A DNA stretch of 47,250 nucleotides from Kurthia senegalensis (GTDB lineage: Bacteria; Bacillota; Bacilli; Bacillales_A; Planococcaceae), in NCBI RefSeq assembly GCF_000285595.1, contig NZ_HE611069.1, forward strand, positions 101,191 through 148,440, read 5' to 3'. The notes beneath the pieces were generated by a model. It ran no database searches and was not told the origin of the DNA. It saw nothing but the letters and a program-made list of their open reading frames with translations. Both the position numbers and the translations under genes were made by a program. Shown in pieces: positions 15,916 to 24,016 of the stretch. Within the stretch, counting starts at the first letter, position 1. Every line of letters begins with the position of its first letter.

Positions 15916-18900
15916 TTACACGGCTGCATTATCTTCAGATGACTTGCTCGCAAATTTTGCAGACAATGTTTTATATCCTAATAGGAAACCGATCCCCGTT
16001 AAAGCAGAAGCTCCTACTAAATAAATTAACAAGACGCCAACACTTGCAAACATGCTACTGAAATCACCTGTTGAAATTACAGAAGTAAATCCTTTAATTG
16101 AATACGTGAACGGTAAATACTCACTTAAGTTACGTAGATTTTCTGGTAACATCGCAATTGGTAAATTTGCGCCTGTAATCGATAACTGTAGTACGACAAA
16201 TGCGAGTGCAATAAATCTTCCTAAGTTGCCGAATGCTGATACTAAGAAGAAAATAACGGACATAAAGGCAAGACTCGCAACAATTGCAAATAAGATGAAC
16301 AATGATACGCTCTCTACGTGTAATTTTAAGAAGAGAAGAGAGAACGTCGTTAATACGATAGCTTGAATAACTGCGAACAAACCTAATTGAAGCCACTTAC
16401 TCGCATACCAGCTAAATACCGAACTTGGCATAACTGCTGGTTTTTTGAACTTCGTGAAGAATGATAGAACGAGTAATCCAACGAACAGTGCAAGTGATAA
16501 AATGTACGGTGCTGTTGAATCACGGTAATATGAATAGCTATTTACTTTTTGACCGCTTAATTTTACTGGTGAAGCAAACATCGCAATATTTTGGTCGGTT
16601 GGTTGTACCGCTGCGACTTGTTCTTCGCCACCTTTTAAGCCTGTTGCTAGTTTGTCACTACCTTTTTGTAATGCTTGTGTACCGTCATTTAAAGCCGTTA
16701 CACCCGTTGTCATCGTTTTCCAACCTGTTGCAACGGTCGCATTCCCATCGCTAATTTGTGTTAAGCCATTTTTAAGATCAGATGAACCTTTTTCAAGAGC
16801 GCCCCAAGAATTCAAAAGCTTCCCGTTGCCATCTGCTACTTGTGTCGCACCATTTGATAATTTCGATGCTCCTGTTGCAAGCTGATCGCTACCATCTTTT
16901 AATTGAGAGACACCTGTCGATACTTTACTTTGACCTGCTACAAGTTTGCCAAGTCCTGCATCTAACGCATCTGAACCATTTTTCAATTTGCTAATGCCGG
17001 CTACAGCTGTTGATTGACCATCAACTAACTTGCCTACGCCCGCTACAGCTGCTGATTGACCATCAACTAACTTACCTACACCCGCTACAGCTGCTGATTG
17101 ACCATCAACTAGCTTATTCACACCCGCTACTGCTGCTGATTGACCATCAACTAGCTTATTCACACCTTCTACTGCTGCTGATTGACCATCAACTAATTTA
17201 TTTACACCCGCTACTGCTGCTGATTGACCATCAACTAATTTATTTACACCCGCTACTGCTGCTGATTGACCATCAACTAGCTTATTCACACCCGCTACTG
17301 CTGCTGATTGACCTGAAACGAGTTGGTCAAGACCTGCTACTGCTTTTGTTTGACCTGCTACGAGTGATGATAAACCGCCTGAAACTTTCGCTTGTCCTCC
17401 TACAAGGCTATCAACGCCTGCAGAAACTTTTTGCTGACCAGCTACTAAACTACCTAGTTTCGTACTTAATTCAGTTGCGCCGCTACCAACACTCGCTAAA
17501 CCACCGCTCACTTGTGTTGCGCCACCTTTAATTTGTTCTAATCCCGCATTTAATTCATCAATTAAGCCAGGCAATTTTGTAACGTCTAACTGCCCCGCTG
17601 CTGCTGCTGCTTTCACTTGCGCTAAGCGTTGTTGCATTTGTGCTGCACCTTCCGCTACTGCATCTGCACCTGGTTTTAACTTTGTATTAATTGGTGCTGC
17701 AATGGCGGCTGCACCTGCTTGTGCCGCTTGCGCACCTGCTACTAAACTTGATTGACCTGTTTTTAATTCATTTAAGCCAGCTGTCATATCCCCTGAACCT
17801 TTTTGAAGAGATTGTAAACCACCTAAAATTTCTTTTGATCCGGGTTGTAACGTTTTCAATCCTGTTAATACTTGACCTGAACCACCTTGCAGTGATTGTA
17901 AACCTGTTAGTACTTGACCCGAACCACCTTGCAGTGATTGTAAGCCGCCTAGCACTTGACCTGAACCACCTTGTAGTGATTGTAAGCCTGTTAGTACTTG
18001 ACCTGAACCACCTTGCAGTGATTGTAAGCCGCCTAGTACTTGACCTGAACCACCTTGTAGTGATTGTAAGCCACCTAGCACTTGACCCGAACCACCTTGC
18101 AGTGATTGCAAACCGCCCAGTACTTGACCCGAACCACCTTGCAGTGATTGTAAGCCCGTTAATACTTGACCCGAACCATTTTCAAGAGAAGAAAGTCCAT
18201 TGGCTACTTGACCCGAACCATCTTTCGCACTACCTAACCCTGCAGCAATTTGGCTCGTTCCGTCTTGTAGTGCACTCGCACCATTACTTAATTGTTTCGC
18301 ACCATTATTTACACTCGTTGCGCCATCTGCCACTTGTCTTGAGCCGTCTGCTAATTTCGCAACGCTAGAAGTTCCTCCTGCTACAGAAGAAGCAAGCGTC
18401 CCAGCACCTGTTTCTGCTGCTTTGGCTCCAATAGCTAATTTATTAATATCAGCTGATTTGTCTGTAAGCGATGTTAACAAAGTATTCGTTCCATCTGCTA
18501 ATTTTCCTGCACCTTCGTTTAACTGCTTCGCACCGTCAGCTCCATCTGCAAAACCGTCTTTTACGTCTGCAAATTTCGCAAACACTGTACGTGCATACGT
18601 CGCAGTAATTTTATCCCCAAGTTGCTCACGCATTTTTTCAACAGCTGAATTCGTCACTTGCGAAGCCATGAAGTTCATACCTTCATTTTGAATGTAACGT
18701 AACTCTGGCACTTTCGGATTAGCATCTAATACCGTCGTTACTTCTTGTGAAAAGTTCTCCGGTACTTCTACGACCATGTAATACTTTTGAGACTTCAAAC
18801 CTTTCATTGCTTCGTCTTCAGAAACGAAGTCCCACCCCAATGATTTACTTTCTTTTAATGTGTCGACGAGATCACTTCCGACATTAATCGGCTTACCATT

Positions 18901-19095
18901 TGATTCCCCACCTGTATCTTTATTTACGAATGCGACAGGTAAGTTATCCACATTATCATACGGCCCCCAGGTTGCGGACAACAATGTTGCGACATAAACA
19001 ATTGGAATTAATAAGACCCCTAAAAGAGCTAGTAAAAGCCCTTTTCGACTAAACACTTTTTTCATCTCGATTCCAAAAAGTTTAAATACACCCAT
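15916..19095 (-). CDS. yhgE: YhgE/Pip-family membrane protein with long tandem-repeat ectodomain
   Basis: A 1059-residue membrane protein of the YhgE/Pip (phage infection protein) family, related to phage receptors and ABC-2-like permeases. One helix at residues about 18-45 (GLLLALLGVLLIPIVYVATLL) precedes a very long extracellular region, and five to six helices close the protein (about 870-1045). The ectodomain is coiled-coil like, built of Leu-x-x-Gly units, and holds two tandem arrays of 14 residues: GSGQVLxGLQSLQG (about 305-411) and VDGQSAAVAGVNKL (about 592-698). It is about 280 residues longer than Bacillus subtilis YhgE, mostly from these arrays. Family members serve as phage adsorption sites or transport-related proteins. 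A palindromic operator lies just upstream. Confidence 0.85.
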   Translation of the reverse strand: MGVFKLFGIEMKKVFSRKGLLLALLGVLLIPIVYVATLLSATWGPYDNVDNLPVAFVNKDTGGESNGKPINVGSDLVDTLKESKSLGWDFVSEDEAMKGLKSQKYYMVVEVPENFSQEVTTVLDANPKVPELRYIQNEGMNFMASQVTNSAVEKMREQLGDKITATYARTVFAKFADVKDGFADGADGAKQLNEGAGKLADGTNTLLTSLTDKSADINKLAIGAKAAETGAGTLASSVAGGTSSVAKLADGSRQVADGATSVNNGAKQLSNGASALQDGTSQIAAGLGSAKDGSGQVANGLSSLENGSGQVLTGLQSLQGGSGQVLGGLQSLQGGSGQVLGGLQSLQGGSGQVLGGLQSLQGGSGQVLTGLQSLQGGSGQVLGGLQSLQGGSGQVLTGLQSLQGGSGQVLTGLKTLQPGSKEILGGLQSLQKGSGDMTAGLNELKTGQSSLVAGAQAAQAGAAAIAAPINTKLKPGADAVAEGAAQMQQRLAQVKAAAAAGQLDVTKLPGLIDELNAGLEQIKGGATQVSGGLASVGSGATELSTKLGSLVAGQQKVSAGVDSLVGGQAKVSGGLSSLVAGQTKAVAGLDQLVSGQSAAVAGVNKLVDGQSAAVAGVNKLVDGQSAAVAGVNKLVDGQSAAVEGVNKLVDGQSAAVAGVNKLVDGQSAAVAGVGKLVDGQSAAVAGVGKLVDGQSTAVAGISKLKNGSDALDAGLGKLVAGQSKVSTGVSQLKDGSDQLATGASKLSNGATQVADGNGKLLNSWGALEKGSSDLKNGLTQISDGNATVATGWKTMTTGVTALNDGTQALQKGSDKLATGLKGGEEQVAAVQPTDQNIAMFASPVKLSGQKVNSYSYYRDSTAPYILSLALFVGLLVLSFFTKFKKPAVMPSSVFSWYASKWLQLGLFAVIQAIVLTTFSLLFLKLHVESVSLFILFAIVASLAFMSVIFFLVSAFGNLGRFIALAFVVLQLSITGANLPIAMLPENLRNLSEYLPFTYSIKGFTSVISTGDFSSMFASVGVLLIYLVGASALTGIGFLLGYKTLSAKFASKSSEDNAAV
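16990..17330. repeat. Tandem 42-bp array encoding VDGQSAAVAGVNKL
   Basis: About eight in-frame copies of a 42-bp unit inside the yhgE-like gene. Units differ by single codons (VNKL/VGKL, AVAG/AVEG) and several are identical at the DNA level, so expansion was recent. The 14-residue period equals two heptads. Confidence 0.85.
17850..18185. repeat. Tandem 42-bp array encoding GSGQVLGGLQSLQG
   Basis: Seven near-perfect copies plus two degenerate edge copies of a 42-bp unit inside the yhgE-like gene. Copies alternate between LGG and LTG variants, a pattern expected from slippage or unequal crossing-over. Confidence 0.85.
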
Positions 19096-19118
19096 ACAAT
19101 CCCCCCTTGCCCAATTTA

Positions 19119-19142
19119 AAACGAATGAAGCCTCACTCGTTT
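19119..19142. promoter_or_regulatory. Palindromic operator upstream of the YhgE/Pip gene
   Basis: AAACGAATGA - AGCC - TCACTCGTTT, a 10-bp inverted repeat with one mismatch, 24 bp before the start codon. Shape and position fit a TetR-type repressor site; in Bacillus subtilis yhgE lies next to the TetR gene yhgD, but no such regulator is encoded next to it here. Confidence 0.5.
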
Positions 19143-19372
19143 ATTACAATATATTCTATTTTATGCATTTTTTCTATACATTTTTACATCATTATTCTAT
19201 TTAATGTTTATATTTTTCTTTTAAAATCAAAAATTAGCTATTTTATGAATATAATCACTTTGTAAAAACCTTCCAAAATATAACTTTCTTATGAAAGCGA
19301 TTTACTTTTTAAAGAACAATTTTTTTATCAAAAATTTTCATAAAAAAAGCTAGGACAAAACCTTAACCAAAT
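19143..19372. other. A/T-rich intergenic leader region
   Basis: Very A/T-rich. On the minus strand TTGGAA - 17 bp - TATATT (near 19240-19280) could be a promoter of the yhgE-like gene, but several other -10-like hexamers are present. No gene seen. Confidence 0.35.
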
Positions 19373-19416
19373 AAAAAGGGGCGTCATGACATTGAAATCA
19401 TGACGACCCTTTTTTC
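19373..19416. terminator. Terminator, probably bidirectional
   Basis: AAAAAGGGGCGTCATGA pairs with TCATGACGACCCTTTTTT (one mismatch); U-rich on both strands. The minus-strand direction would end the universal stress protein transcript. Bases 19417-19570 between it and that gene hold no gene I can see. Confidence 0.75.
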
Positions 19417-19570
19417 ATATGTGTAACTTGTATCGTTCTTTGTTTTAGGCCACGCTATTCGCGAGCACAGCTTCATCTCATTTTTTTGCAAAGCGCGAAA
19501 AAAATAAACATTCCGCTCGTGTAGGTTTCGCAGAAGCTACGCCCTTCAATTCGAACAAACTAATTTTATT

Positions 19571-20011
19571 TTAATGAATAATCATCACGGGACATTTTGC
19601 TAATTGGGCAATTTTCGAACTAACACTGCCTAACAACATACCTTTAATACCTCGTAATCCACGACTACCGATTACGATAACCCCTTGATTCGTTTGCTCA
19701 GCATATTCTAACATTGCTTTAGCTGGACTCCCTGATAATGATAACGTTTGAATATTTGTAGAAGGATATTTAGCAAGCACGACTGCTTTCGCTTTCTCAA
19801 GCATCGCTTCACTTTCTTTCGTTAATCCTTCATTCACCGCTTGAATGTAATCGCGTGTCACATCATATGGATAGGCAGGGGCAATTGGATTTTGATGCAC
19901 ATTGACGAGCGTTAATAACCCGTCATGTGTACTCGCCAACTCTGCGGCAGCTTCTAAAATCTTTTCATTCAAATCTGACTGATCGATGGCAACTAAAACT
20001 TTTTCAAACAT
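19571..20011 (-). CDS. Universal stress protein (UspA family)
   Basis: A 146-residue single-domain Usp protein from the ATG at 20011 (MFEKVLVAIDQSD), which has GGAAGG six or so bases upstream; the frame stays open further to 20059 but without a proper site. The ATP-binding pattern G-x2-G-x9-G-S is present as GSRG, nine residues, GS, near the C-terminus (GSRGLRGIKGMLLGSVSSKI). Usp proteins of this type bind ATP and respond to growth arrest or oxidative stress. The promoter holds a perfect palindrome in its spacer, suggesting control by a dimeric regulator. Confidence 0.88.
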   Translation of the reverse strand: MFEKVLVAIDQSDLNEKILEAAAELASTHDGLLTLVNVHQNPIAPAYPYDVTRDYIQAVNEGLTKESEAMLEKAKAVVLAKYPSTNIQTLSLSGSPAKAMLEYAEQTNQGVIVIGSRGLRGIKGMLLGSVSSKIAQLAKCPVMIIH

Positions 20012-20045
20012 GACATTCATCCTTCCCTTTATGAATTTCACTTCT

Positions 20046-20074
20046 ATTCTACACGGCAAGTACTTGCGCGTAAA
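20046..20074 (-). promoter_or_regulatory. Promoter of uspA-like gene with palindrome in the spacer
   Basis: TTTACG (20069-20074), 17-bp spacer, TAGAAT (20046-20051) on the minus strand. The spacer contains the perfect 12-bp palindrome GCAAGTACTTGC (20056-20067), an ideal position for a repressor. Confidence 0.5.
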
Positions 20075-20093
20075 CGGAAATGTGTGTGACGAA

Positions 20094-20459
20094 TTAATGA
20101 CGCCAAAAAGTTGTACATTCTTTTTTATCTTCTATATTAAAAGTAATAAATTCTCGTAATAAATCATACGGAATCGGCTTTTCCCAAGGCATACGAACGA
20201 GCTTTTTCCCATGACCGTAACCAGCGGCTTTTATTTTCTCTTCAAAACCATCTAAACACTCTGGCGCAAAAGCGATATGTTTTTTCGAAACGCTAAAACC
20301 AATAATAAACGTTCCATGATCTGTAAACATCGGTTGATTCCATTTAAACACCGGCTCTAATTGTGGAAAAGTTTCTTTCACCCATAGTAGTATTTCAACT
20401 AAACGCTCTCTTTGTTCTTTCTCTTCAATCGTTTCAATATATGCTTCAAATACGTCCAT
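20094..20459 (-). CDS. fra: Frataxin-like iron chaperone, YdhG (DUF1801) family
   Basis: A 121-residue DUF1801 protein similar to Bacillus subtilis YdhG, described there as the frataxin-like protein Fra that donates iron to the Suf machinery and to ferrochelatase. The motif series is clear: LLWVKETFPQLEPVFKWNQPMF, GTFIIGFSVSKKHIAFAP and KKLVRMPWEKPIPYDLL, with the conserved aromatic FWRH end. It is cytosolic. It starts behind AGGGGGA. Its place near a siderophore importer and a heme-monooxygenase-like gene agrees with a role in iron handling, though it is not in their operon. Confidence 0.75.
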   Translation of the reverse strand: MDVFEAYIETIEEKEQRERLVEILLWVKETFPQLEPVFKWNQPMFTDHGTFIIGFSVSKKHIAFAPECLDGFEEKIKAAGYGHGKKLVRMPWEKPIPYDLLREFITFNIEDKKECTTFWRH

Positions 20460-20475
20460 TTTCCATCCCCCTTTT

Positions 20476-20907
20476 CTACTTCCCTACATGAACGACGAAC
20501 ACATAAGATGCGTCGCCCCGATCTTTAAAGATTACACGATATGCATATACGTAGCGTCCTTCTTTTTTAGGTACTTTAAATACGCCAGCTGTTAACGGCA
20601 CATCTTGCGTCACACCTTTACTCGTAACAGAAAGTGATGTTTCTTCTACGTCTAATTTCCTTGTCAATCGTAAGCGCATCTTCTCACCTTTTTGCACAGC
20701 AATTCCTTTTTTTCCTACTGCTTGTTCTTCTGGTGAAACTTTATCGACGCAACCATCTGACCAGCAATACGTTCCGATTTCTGTTGCATATTGTTGATCA
20801 TCTACAATAACTTTGGCTTTCGGCATTTTCCCGTAAGAAGATTCATTACTACACCCTGCGAGTAGCACTCCTAAAATAATGAAACAGACGATAAAATATT
20901 TTGGCAT
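20476..20907 (-). CDS. Lipoprotein, unknown function
   Basis: A 143-residue lipoprotein: signal peptide with lipobox LLAGC (Cys19) and a small beta-rich domain. Two cysteines in GTYCWSDGCVDK may form a disulfide bond outside the cell. The C-terminal half (VFKVPKKEGRYVYAYRVIFKDRGDASYVFVVHV) resembles an immunoglobulin-like strand arrangement. I do not recognise the family. It starts behind GGAAGG and ends 17 bp before the frataxin-like gene, so the two may be one transcription unit. Confidence 0.7.
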   Translation of the reverse strand: MPKYFIVCFIILGVLLAGCSNESSYGKMPKAKVIVDDQQYATEIGTYCWSDGCVDKVSPEEQAVGKKGIAVQKGEKMRLRLTRKLDVEETSLSVTSKGVTQDVPLTAGVFKVPKKEGRYVYAYRVIFKDRGDASYVFVVHVGK

Positions 20908-21192
20908 TCGTCTTTACCTTCCTATTCTTTAAAATCCTATTTTTATCTATTTTACATTTTATGTATATGTTTTGCGAATTGTTCCAAAAAATTAACTTTA
21001 TTTTCTTCTTTTTATACAAGCATGACAATACAATAGCATCTTTCATAATATTTTTCTTCTTTTACCATGTTAGCGTCATATTTATCATCATACTGTCTTA
21101 TTATTTCTTTTCTTATCATAAAATTGTTATTTTATTGTAACGTTCATTTCGTACACTGTTCGTAACGACATATTATGAATGGGAGAATATGA

Positions 21193-22431
21193 ATGCATAC
21201 ATATACATCAAAAATCACGCCAAAAATCGCCGCTACCTTACTCGGTAGTACTCTTTTATTAACAGGAATAACAGAAGCTTCTGCTGCTACTTACACCGTC
21301 AAATCAGGTGATAATTTAAGCACCATCGCTTCAAAATACGGTACATCTTACACGAACCTTATGAAGCAAAATAATTTATCATCAACTGTCATTTATCCAG
21401 GGCAAACATTAACTGTAAATGGAAAAATGGCGTCGACTTCTTCATCTACTTCGACTAACTCTACTTCGACTAACTCGTCAACATATACCGTCAAATCAGG
21501 TGATACGTTAAGTGCCATCGCTTCAAAATATGGTACATCTTATACGAACATCATGAAACTAAATAACTTACATTCTACAATGATCTACGCCGGTCAAAAA
21601 CTAAAAGTATCAGGTTCTGCTAGTACGAACTCTACCTCTTCTTCATCTAGCAATTCTTCTTCATCCGCTTCAACATACACAGTGAAGTCTGGTGATACGT
21701 TAAGTAGCATTGCTTCAAAACATGGTACGTCTTATACGAATATCATGAAACTAAACAGCTTAAACTCTACAATGATCTACGTCGGCCAAAAACTAAAAGT
21801 ATCGGGTTCTGCTAGCACGAACTCTACGTCTTCTTCATCTAGCAATTCTAGTTCTTCATCTACTTCGACGCATACTGTCAAAGCCGGTGAATCATTAGGA
21901 AAAATTGCTTCTCAATACAATACGACGTATGCTAAATTGATGCAGTTAAACGGGTTGAATTCTACACTCATCTTCGTCGGTCAAAAATTAAAAGTATCAG
22001 GTTCAACGACTACAAATACAGCTGGAAACAGTTCAAATAATTCTTCATCTATTACACAAACGAGTAATGATTCATCTACTAAAGTCATTGCTCTTGCGAA
22101 AAAATATTTAGGCATCCAATATACATTTGGTGGCTCTTCTCCCTCGGCTGGGTTCGATTGTTCTGGATTCATTTACTACGTCCTTAAAGAATCGGGCCGC
22201 GGTCTCGGTCGCACGAGCGCAGCAGGTTACTACTCGATGTCTAAACGTACTTCATCGCCTCAAGTCGGTGATTTAGTATTCTTTAGTAACACGTATAAGT
22301 CTGGTATTTCGCACGTCGGTTTTTATATTGGAAATGGTCAAATGATTTCTGCCGCAAGTTCGGGCATTAAAATCGATAATATCCACTCAGGTTATTGGGC
22401 GAAATACTTTACTGGCTACGGTCAATTGTAA
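21193..22431 (+). CDS. Secreted LysM-NlpC/P60 peptidoglycan endopeptidase
   Basis: A 412-residue cell-wall hydrolase like LytE/CwlS of Bacillus. A signal peptide (to about residue 31, ...TEASA) is followed by four LysM modules (each starting YTVKSGD or HTVKAGE, at about 33, 98, 165 and 228) separated by Ser/Thr/Asn linkers, then an NlpC/P60 domain (about 295-412). The catalytic cysteine is in FDCSGF, the histidine in [12 protein letters not shown], and a third polar residue follows. It would cut D-gamma-Glu-meso-DAP bonds in wall peptides during growth or cell separation. LysM modules 2 and 3 are nearly identical in DNA, including their linkers, so they duplicated recently. The start has GGGAG upstream. 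Confidence 0.92.
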   Translation: MHTYTSKITPKIAATLLGSTLLLTGITEASAATYTVKSGDNLSTIASKYGTSYTNLMKQNNLSSTVIYPGQTLTVNGKMASTSSSTSTNSTSTNSSTYTVKSGDTLSAIASKYGTSYTNIMKLNNLHSTMIYAGQKLKVSGSASTNSTSSSSSNSSSSASTYTVKSGDTLSSIASKHGTSYTNIMKLNSLNSTMIYVGQKLKVSGSASTNSTSSSSSNSSSSSTSTHTVKAGESLGKIASQYNTTYAKLMQLNGLNSTLIFVGQKLKVSGSTTTNTAGNSSNNSSSITQTSNDSSTKVIALAKKYLGIQYTFGGSSPSAGFDCSGFIYYVLKESGRGLGRTSAAGYYSMSKRTSSPQVGDLVFFSNTYKSGISHVGFYIGNGQMISAASSGIKIDNIHSGYWAKYFTGYGQL

Positions 22432-22433
22432 TA

Positions 22434-22467
22434 AAAAAGGTTGAGACAACATGTCTCAACCTTTTTC
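22434..22467 (+). terminator. Terminator of the endopeptidase gene
   Basis: AAAAAGGTTGAGACA / TGTCTCAACCTTTTT with a three-base loop, right after the stop codon; symmetrical, so it may also stop the convergent heme-monooxygenase-like gene. Confidence 0.85.
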
Positions 22468-22471
22468 TTAT

Positions 22472-22797
22472 TTATAAAACGTTATAAACGCTACCTTCAC
22501 TTGAAATGACATAGTCAGGCTTTGGAGGTTTGCCACCATGTTCAGCGATTTGCTTTTTATGACCTGCGATGTGCTCTGGGCTCTTCTCCCAAGCTTTCCA
22601 CGCTTCTTCTGATTCCCAACGTACGAGCATAACAATCTCACCGTCACCGCGACGTGTTTTTTTCACTAAAATCTCACGGCTAATAAATCCTTCACGCTGT
22701 TCCACGAGTGAAACTTTATTTGGATTTGGTTTAAATTTTTCAAGAGCTTGATCTAAAAACCTTCTTTGACGACTGTACGGCGCATTTGTATAAACAT
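22472..22797 (-). pseudogene. hmoA: Heme-degrading monooxygenase (HmoA/IsdG-like ABM fold), frameshifted near the N-terminus
   Basis: The long frame begins by reading through the upstream terminator, so its N-terminus is false. The proper start is the ATG at 22797 behind AAAGGGG; it reads MFIQMRRTVVKEGF and is then lost at a T5 run (22755-22759). Adding one base joins it to LDQALEKFKPNPNKVSLVEQ..., giving a 108-residue protein of the antibiotic-biosynthesis-monooxygenase fold. The body has the family's REGFISREILV and VMLVRWESEEAWKAWEKSPEH motifs, in which the last His matches the heme ligand of the HmoA/IsdG group. These enzymes open heme to free iron. It sits directly downstream of the siderophore importer. 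Confidence 0.75.
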
Positions 22798-22816
22798 TAT
22801 TATATTCCCCTTTAGA

Positions 22817-22853
22817 AAAAAGAGCCTGACTCAATTGAGGCAGGCTCCTTTTT
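22817..22853 (-). terminator. Terminator of yclQ
   Basis: GAGCCTGCCTCAATTGAGTC pairs imperfectly with itself (GAGCCTG.CTCAATTGAG.CAGGCTC) and is followed by TTTTTT on the minus strand. It separates yclQ from the heme-monooxygenase-like gene. Confidence 0.75.
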
Positions 22854-22861
22854 ATTTAGTT

Positions 22862-23902
22862 TTATTTTAATTCGTTTAAGATTTCATCCATTTTTTCAAC
22901 TTCTGTTGTTGCACCGTTACTTGAGAAGTACCAGTTTACACCGTCTAAGTAAACAATTTTGCCATTTTTATAAGCGTCTGTTTTCTTAATAATGTCGTTT
23001 TCAACATCTTTTTTCAGTGCATCTACATCCATGTTATTACGGTCAATGACGAATAACACTTCTGGATTCGCTTTTAAGATTGCTTCATAAGAGAAGTTAG
23101 AACCGTGTGCTGACGTATCGATTCCTGTTACAGCTGGTTTAAAGCCAAATGAATCGTATACGTACTTAAAGCGAGAATCTTCACCGTTATCGAAACCTGA
23201 AATTTGTTTATCACTATACATTGTTACTAAAGCATTGTCGTACGTAGCTGCTTTTTCTTGGATGGCTTTTTTCTTCTCATCGATTGTCGCTTTTAATTCT
23301 TTCGCTTTATCTTCTTTGTTGAAAACTTTCGCTGCTAAATCGATTGAGTCTTCTACGCCACCAAGATAATCAGAATTATCTGAGCCGATGAAAATAACAT
23401 TCGGTGTAATTTCTTTTAGCTCTTCATAGTAGCCTGCTTGACGACCTGAGATGAAGATGACATCTGGTTCAGCCGCTGCTACTTTTTCAAGATTTAGTTC
23501 TTTTAAATTCCCTACATCTTGTAAATCGCTAGATGGTTTGTATTTTTCTTTTAGTTCAGCTGGTAAATTCCCTTTACCATCACCGTAAGGAATCGCTACA
23601 ACACCTTCTACACCAAGTGCATCTAAAGTATCTAAGAAACCGTAATCCATTACTGCAATACGTTTAGGTTGCTCTTTCAGTTCAACGTCTTCAAAAGTAA
23701 GTTTTTTACCGTCTTCTGTTTCGCGAGAAGCACTCAATGATTGCACAGTCATTGGGAAAGCATCTGCGTTAGCAGCTGTTTTGCTATCTGAAGTTTGTTC
23801 TGTTTTAGCTCCTGAAGAGTCTTTTTCTGATTCGTCAGTACCACAAGCACCTAACATTAAAGTTAATGCTGCAGTTGCAGTTAAGAAACGCCATTTTTTC
23901 AT
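22862..23902 (-). CDS. yclQ: Siderophore-binding lipoprotein of an iron ABC importer (YclQ-like)
   Basis: A 346-residue substrate-binding protein with lipobox LMLGAC (Cys20), an acidic linker, and a FecB/FhuD-type two-lobed domain (from about residue 78: KRIAVMDYGFLDTLDALGV; AAAEPDVIFISGRQAGYYEEL; YEAILKANPEVLFVIDRNN). In Bacillus subtilis YclQ captures petrobactin and related catecholates; the gene order here (yclN, O, P, Q) is the same. It has its own Fur-box promoter in the 115-bp gap after yclP, which would allow the binding protein to be made in excess over the permease. The specific siderophore is inferred. Confidence 0.87.
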   Translation of the reverse strand: MKKWRFLTATAALTLMLGACGTDESEKDSSGAKTEQTSDSKTAANADAFPMTVQSLSASRETEDGKKLTFEDVELKEQPKRIAVMDYGFLDTLDALGVEGVVAIPYGDGKGNLPAELKEKYKPSSDLQDVGNLKELNLEKVAAAEPDVIFISGRQAGYYEELKEITPNVIFIGSDNSDYLGGVEDSIDLAAKVFNKEDKAKELKATIDEKKKAIQEKAATYDNALVTMYSDKQISGFDNGEDSRFKYVYDSFGFKPAVTGIDTSAHGSNFSYEAILKANPEVLFVIDRNNMDVDALKKDVENDIIKKTDAYKNGKIVYLDGVNWYFSSNGATTEVEKMDEILNELK

Positions 23903-23930
23903 TTTAAAATTCTCCTCCTAAGATCCTTTA

Positions 23931-23959
23931 TATACACTGATAATGATTATCATTTTCAA
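23931..23959 (-). promoter_or_regulatory. Fur-controlled sigma-A promoter of yclQ
   Basis: TTGAAA (23954-23959), 17-bp spacer, TGTATA (23931-23936) on the minus strand. The spacer is a perfect 7-1-7 Fur box, TGATAATGATTATCA (23938-23952), so Fur with iron would block RNA polymerase directly. Confidence 0.88.
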
Positions 23960-24016
23960 TTATCTACTAAAATTGTAACGAACTTTACATAGTGTTGTCA
24001 ACCGTCATTTAGGAAA

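Noticed and set aside
17850-18185. Regular 42-bp repeats that could look like a CRISPR array
   Set aside because: Repeats are contiguous without unique spacers, are in frame inside a long membrane-protein gene, and encode a conserved 14-residue unit.
17010-18368. Long plus-strand open frames (173 and 225 codons) rich in Leu, Asp, His
   Set aside because: They are antisense shadows of the repeated coding sequence of the YhgE/Pip gene and have no ribosome-binding site.
22798-22834. N-terminal extension of the heme-monooxygenase-like frame
   Set aside because: It is made of the yclQ terminator; the proper ATG with AAAGGGG is at 22797, in another frame before a homopolymer break.
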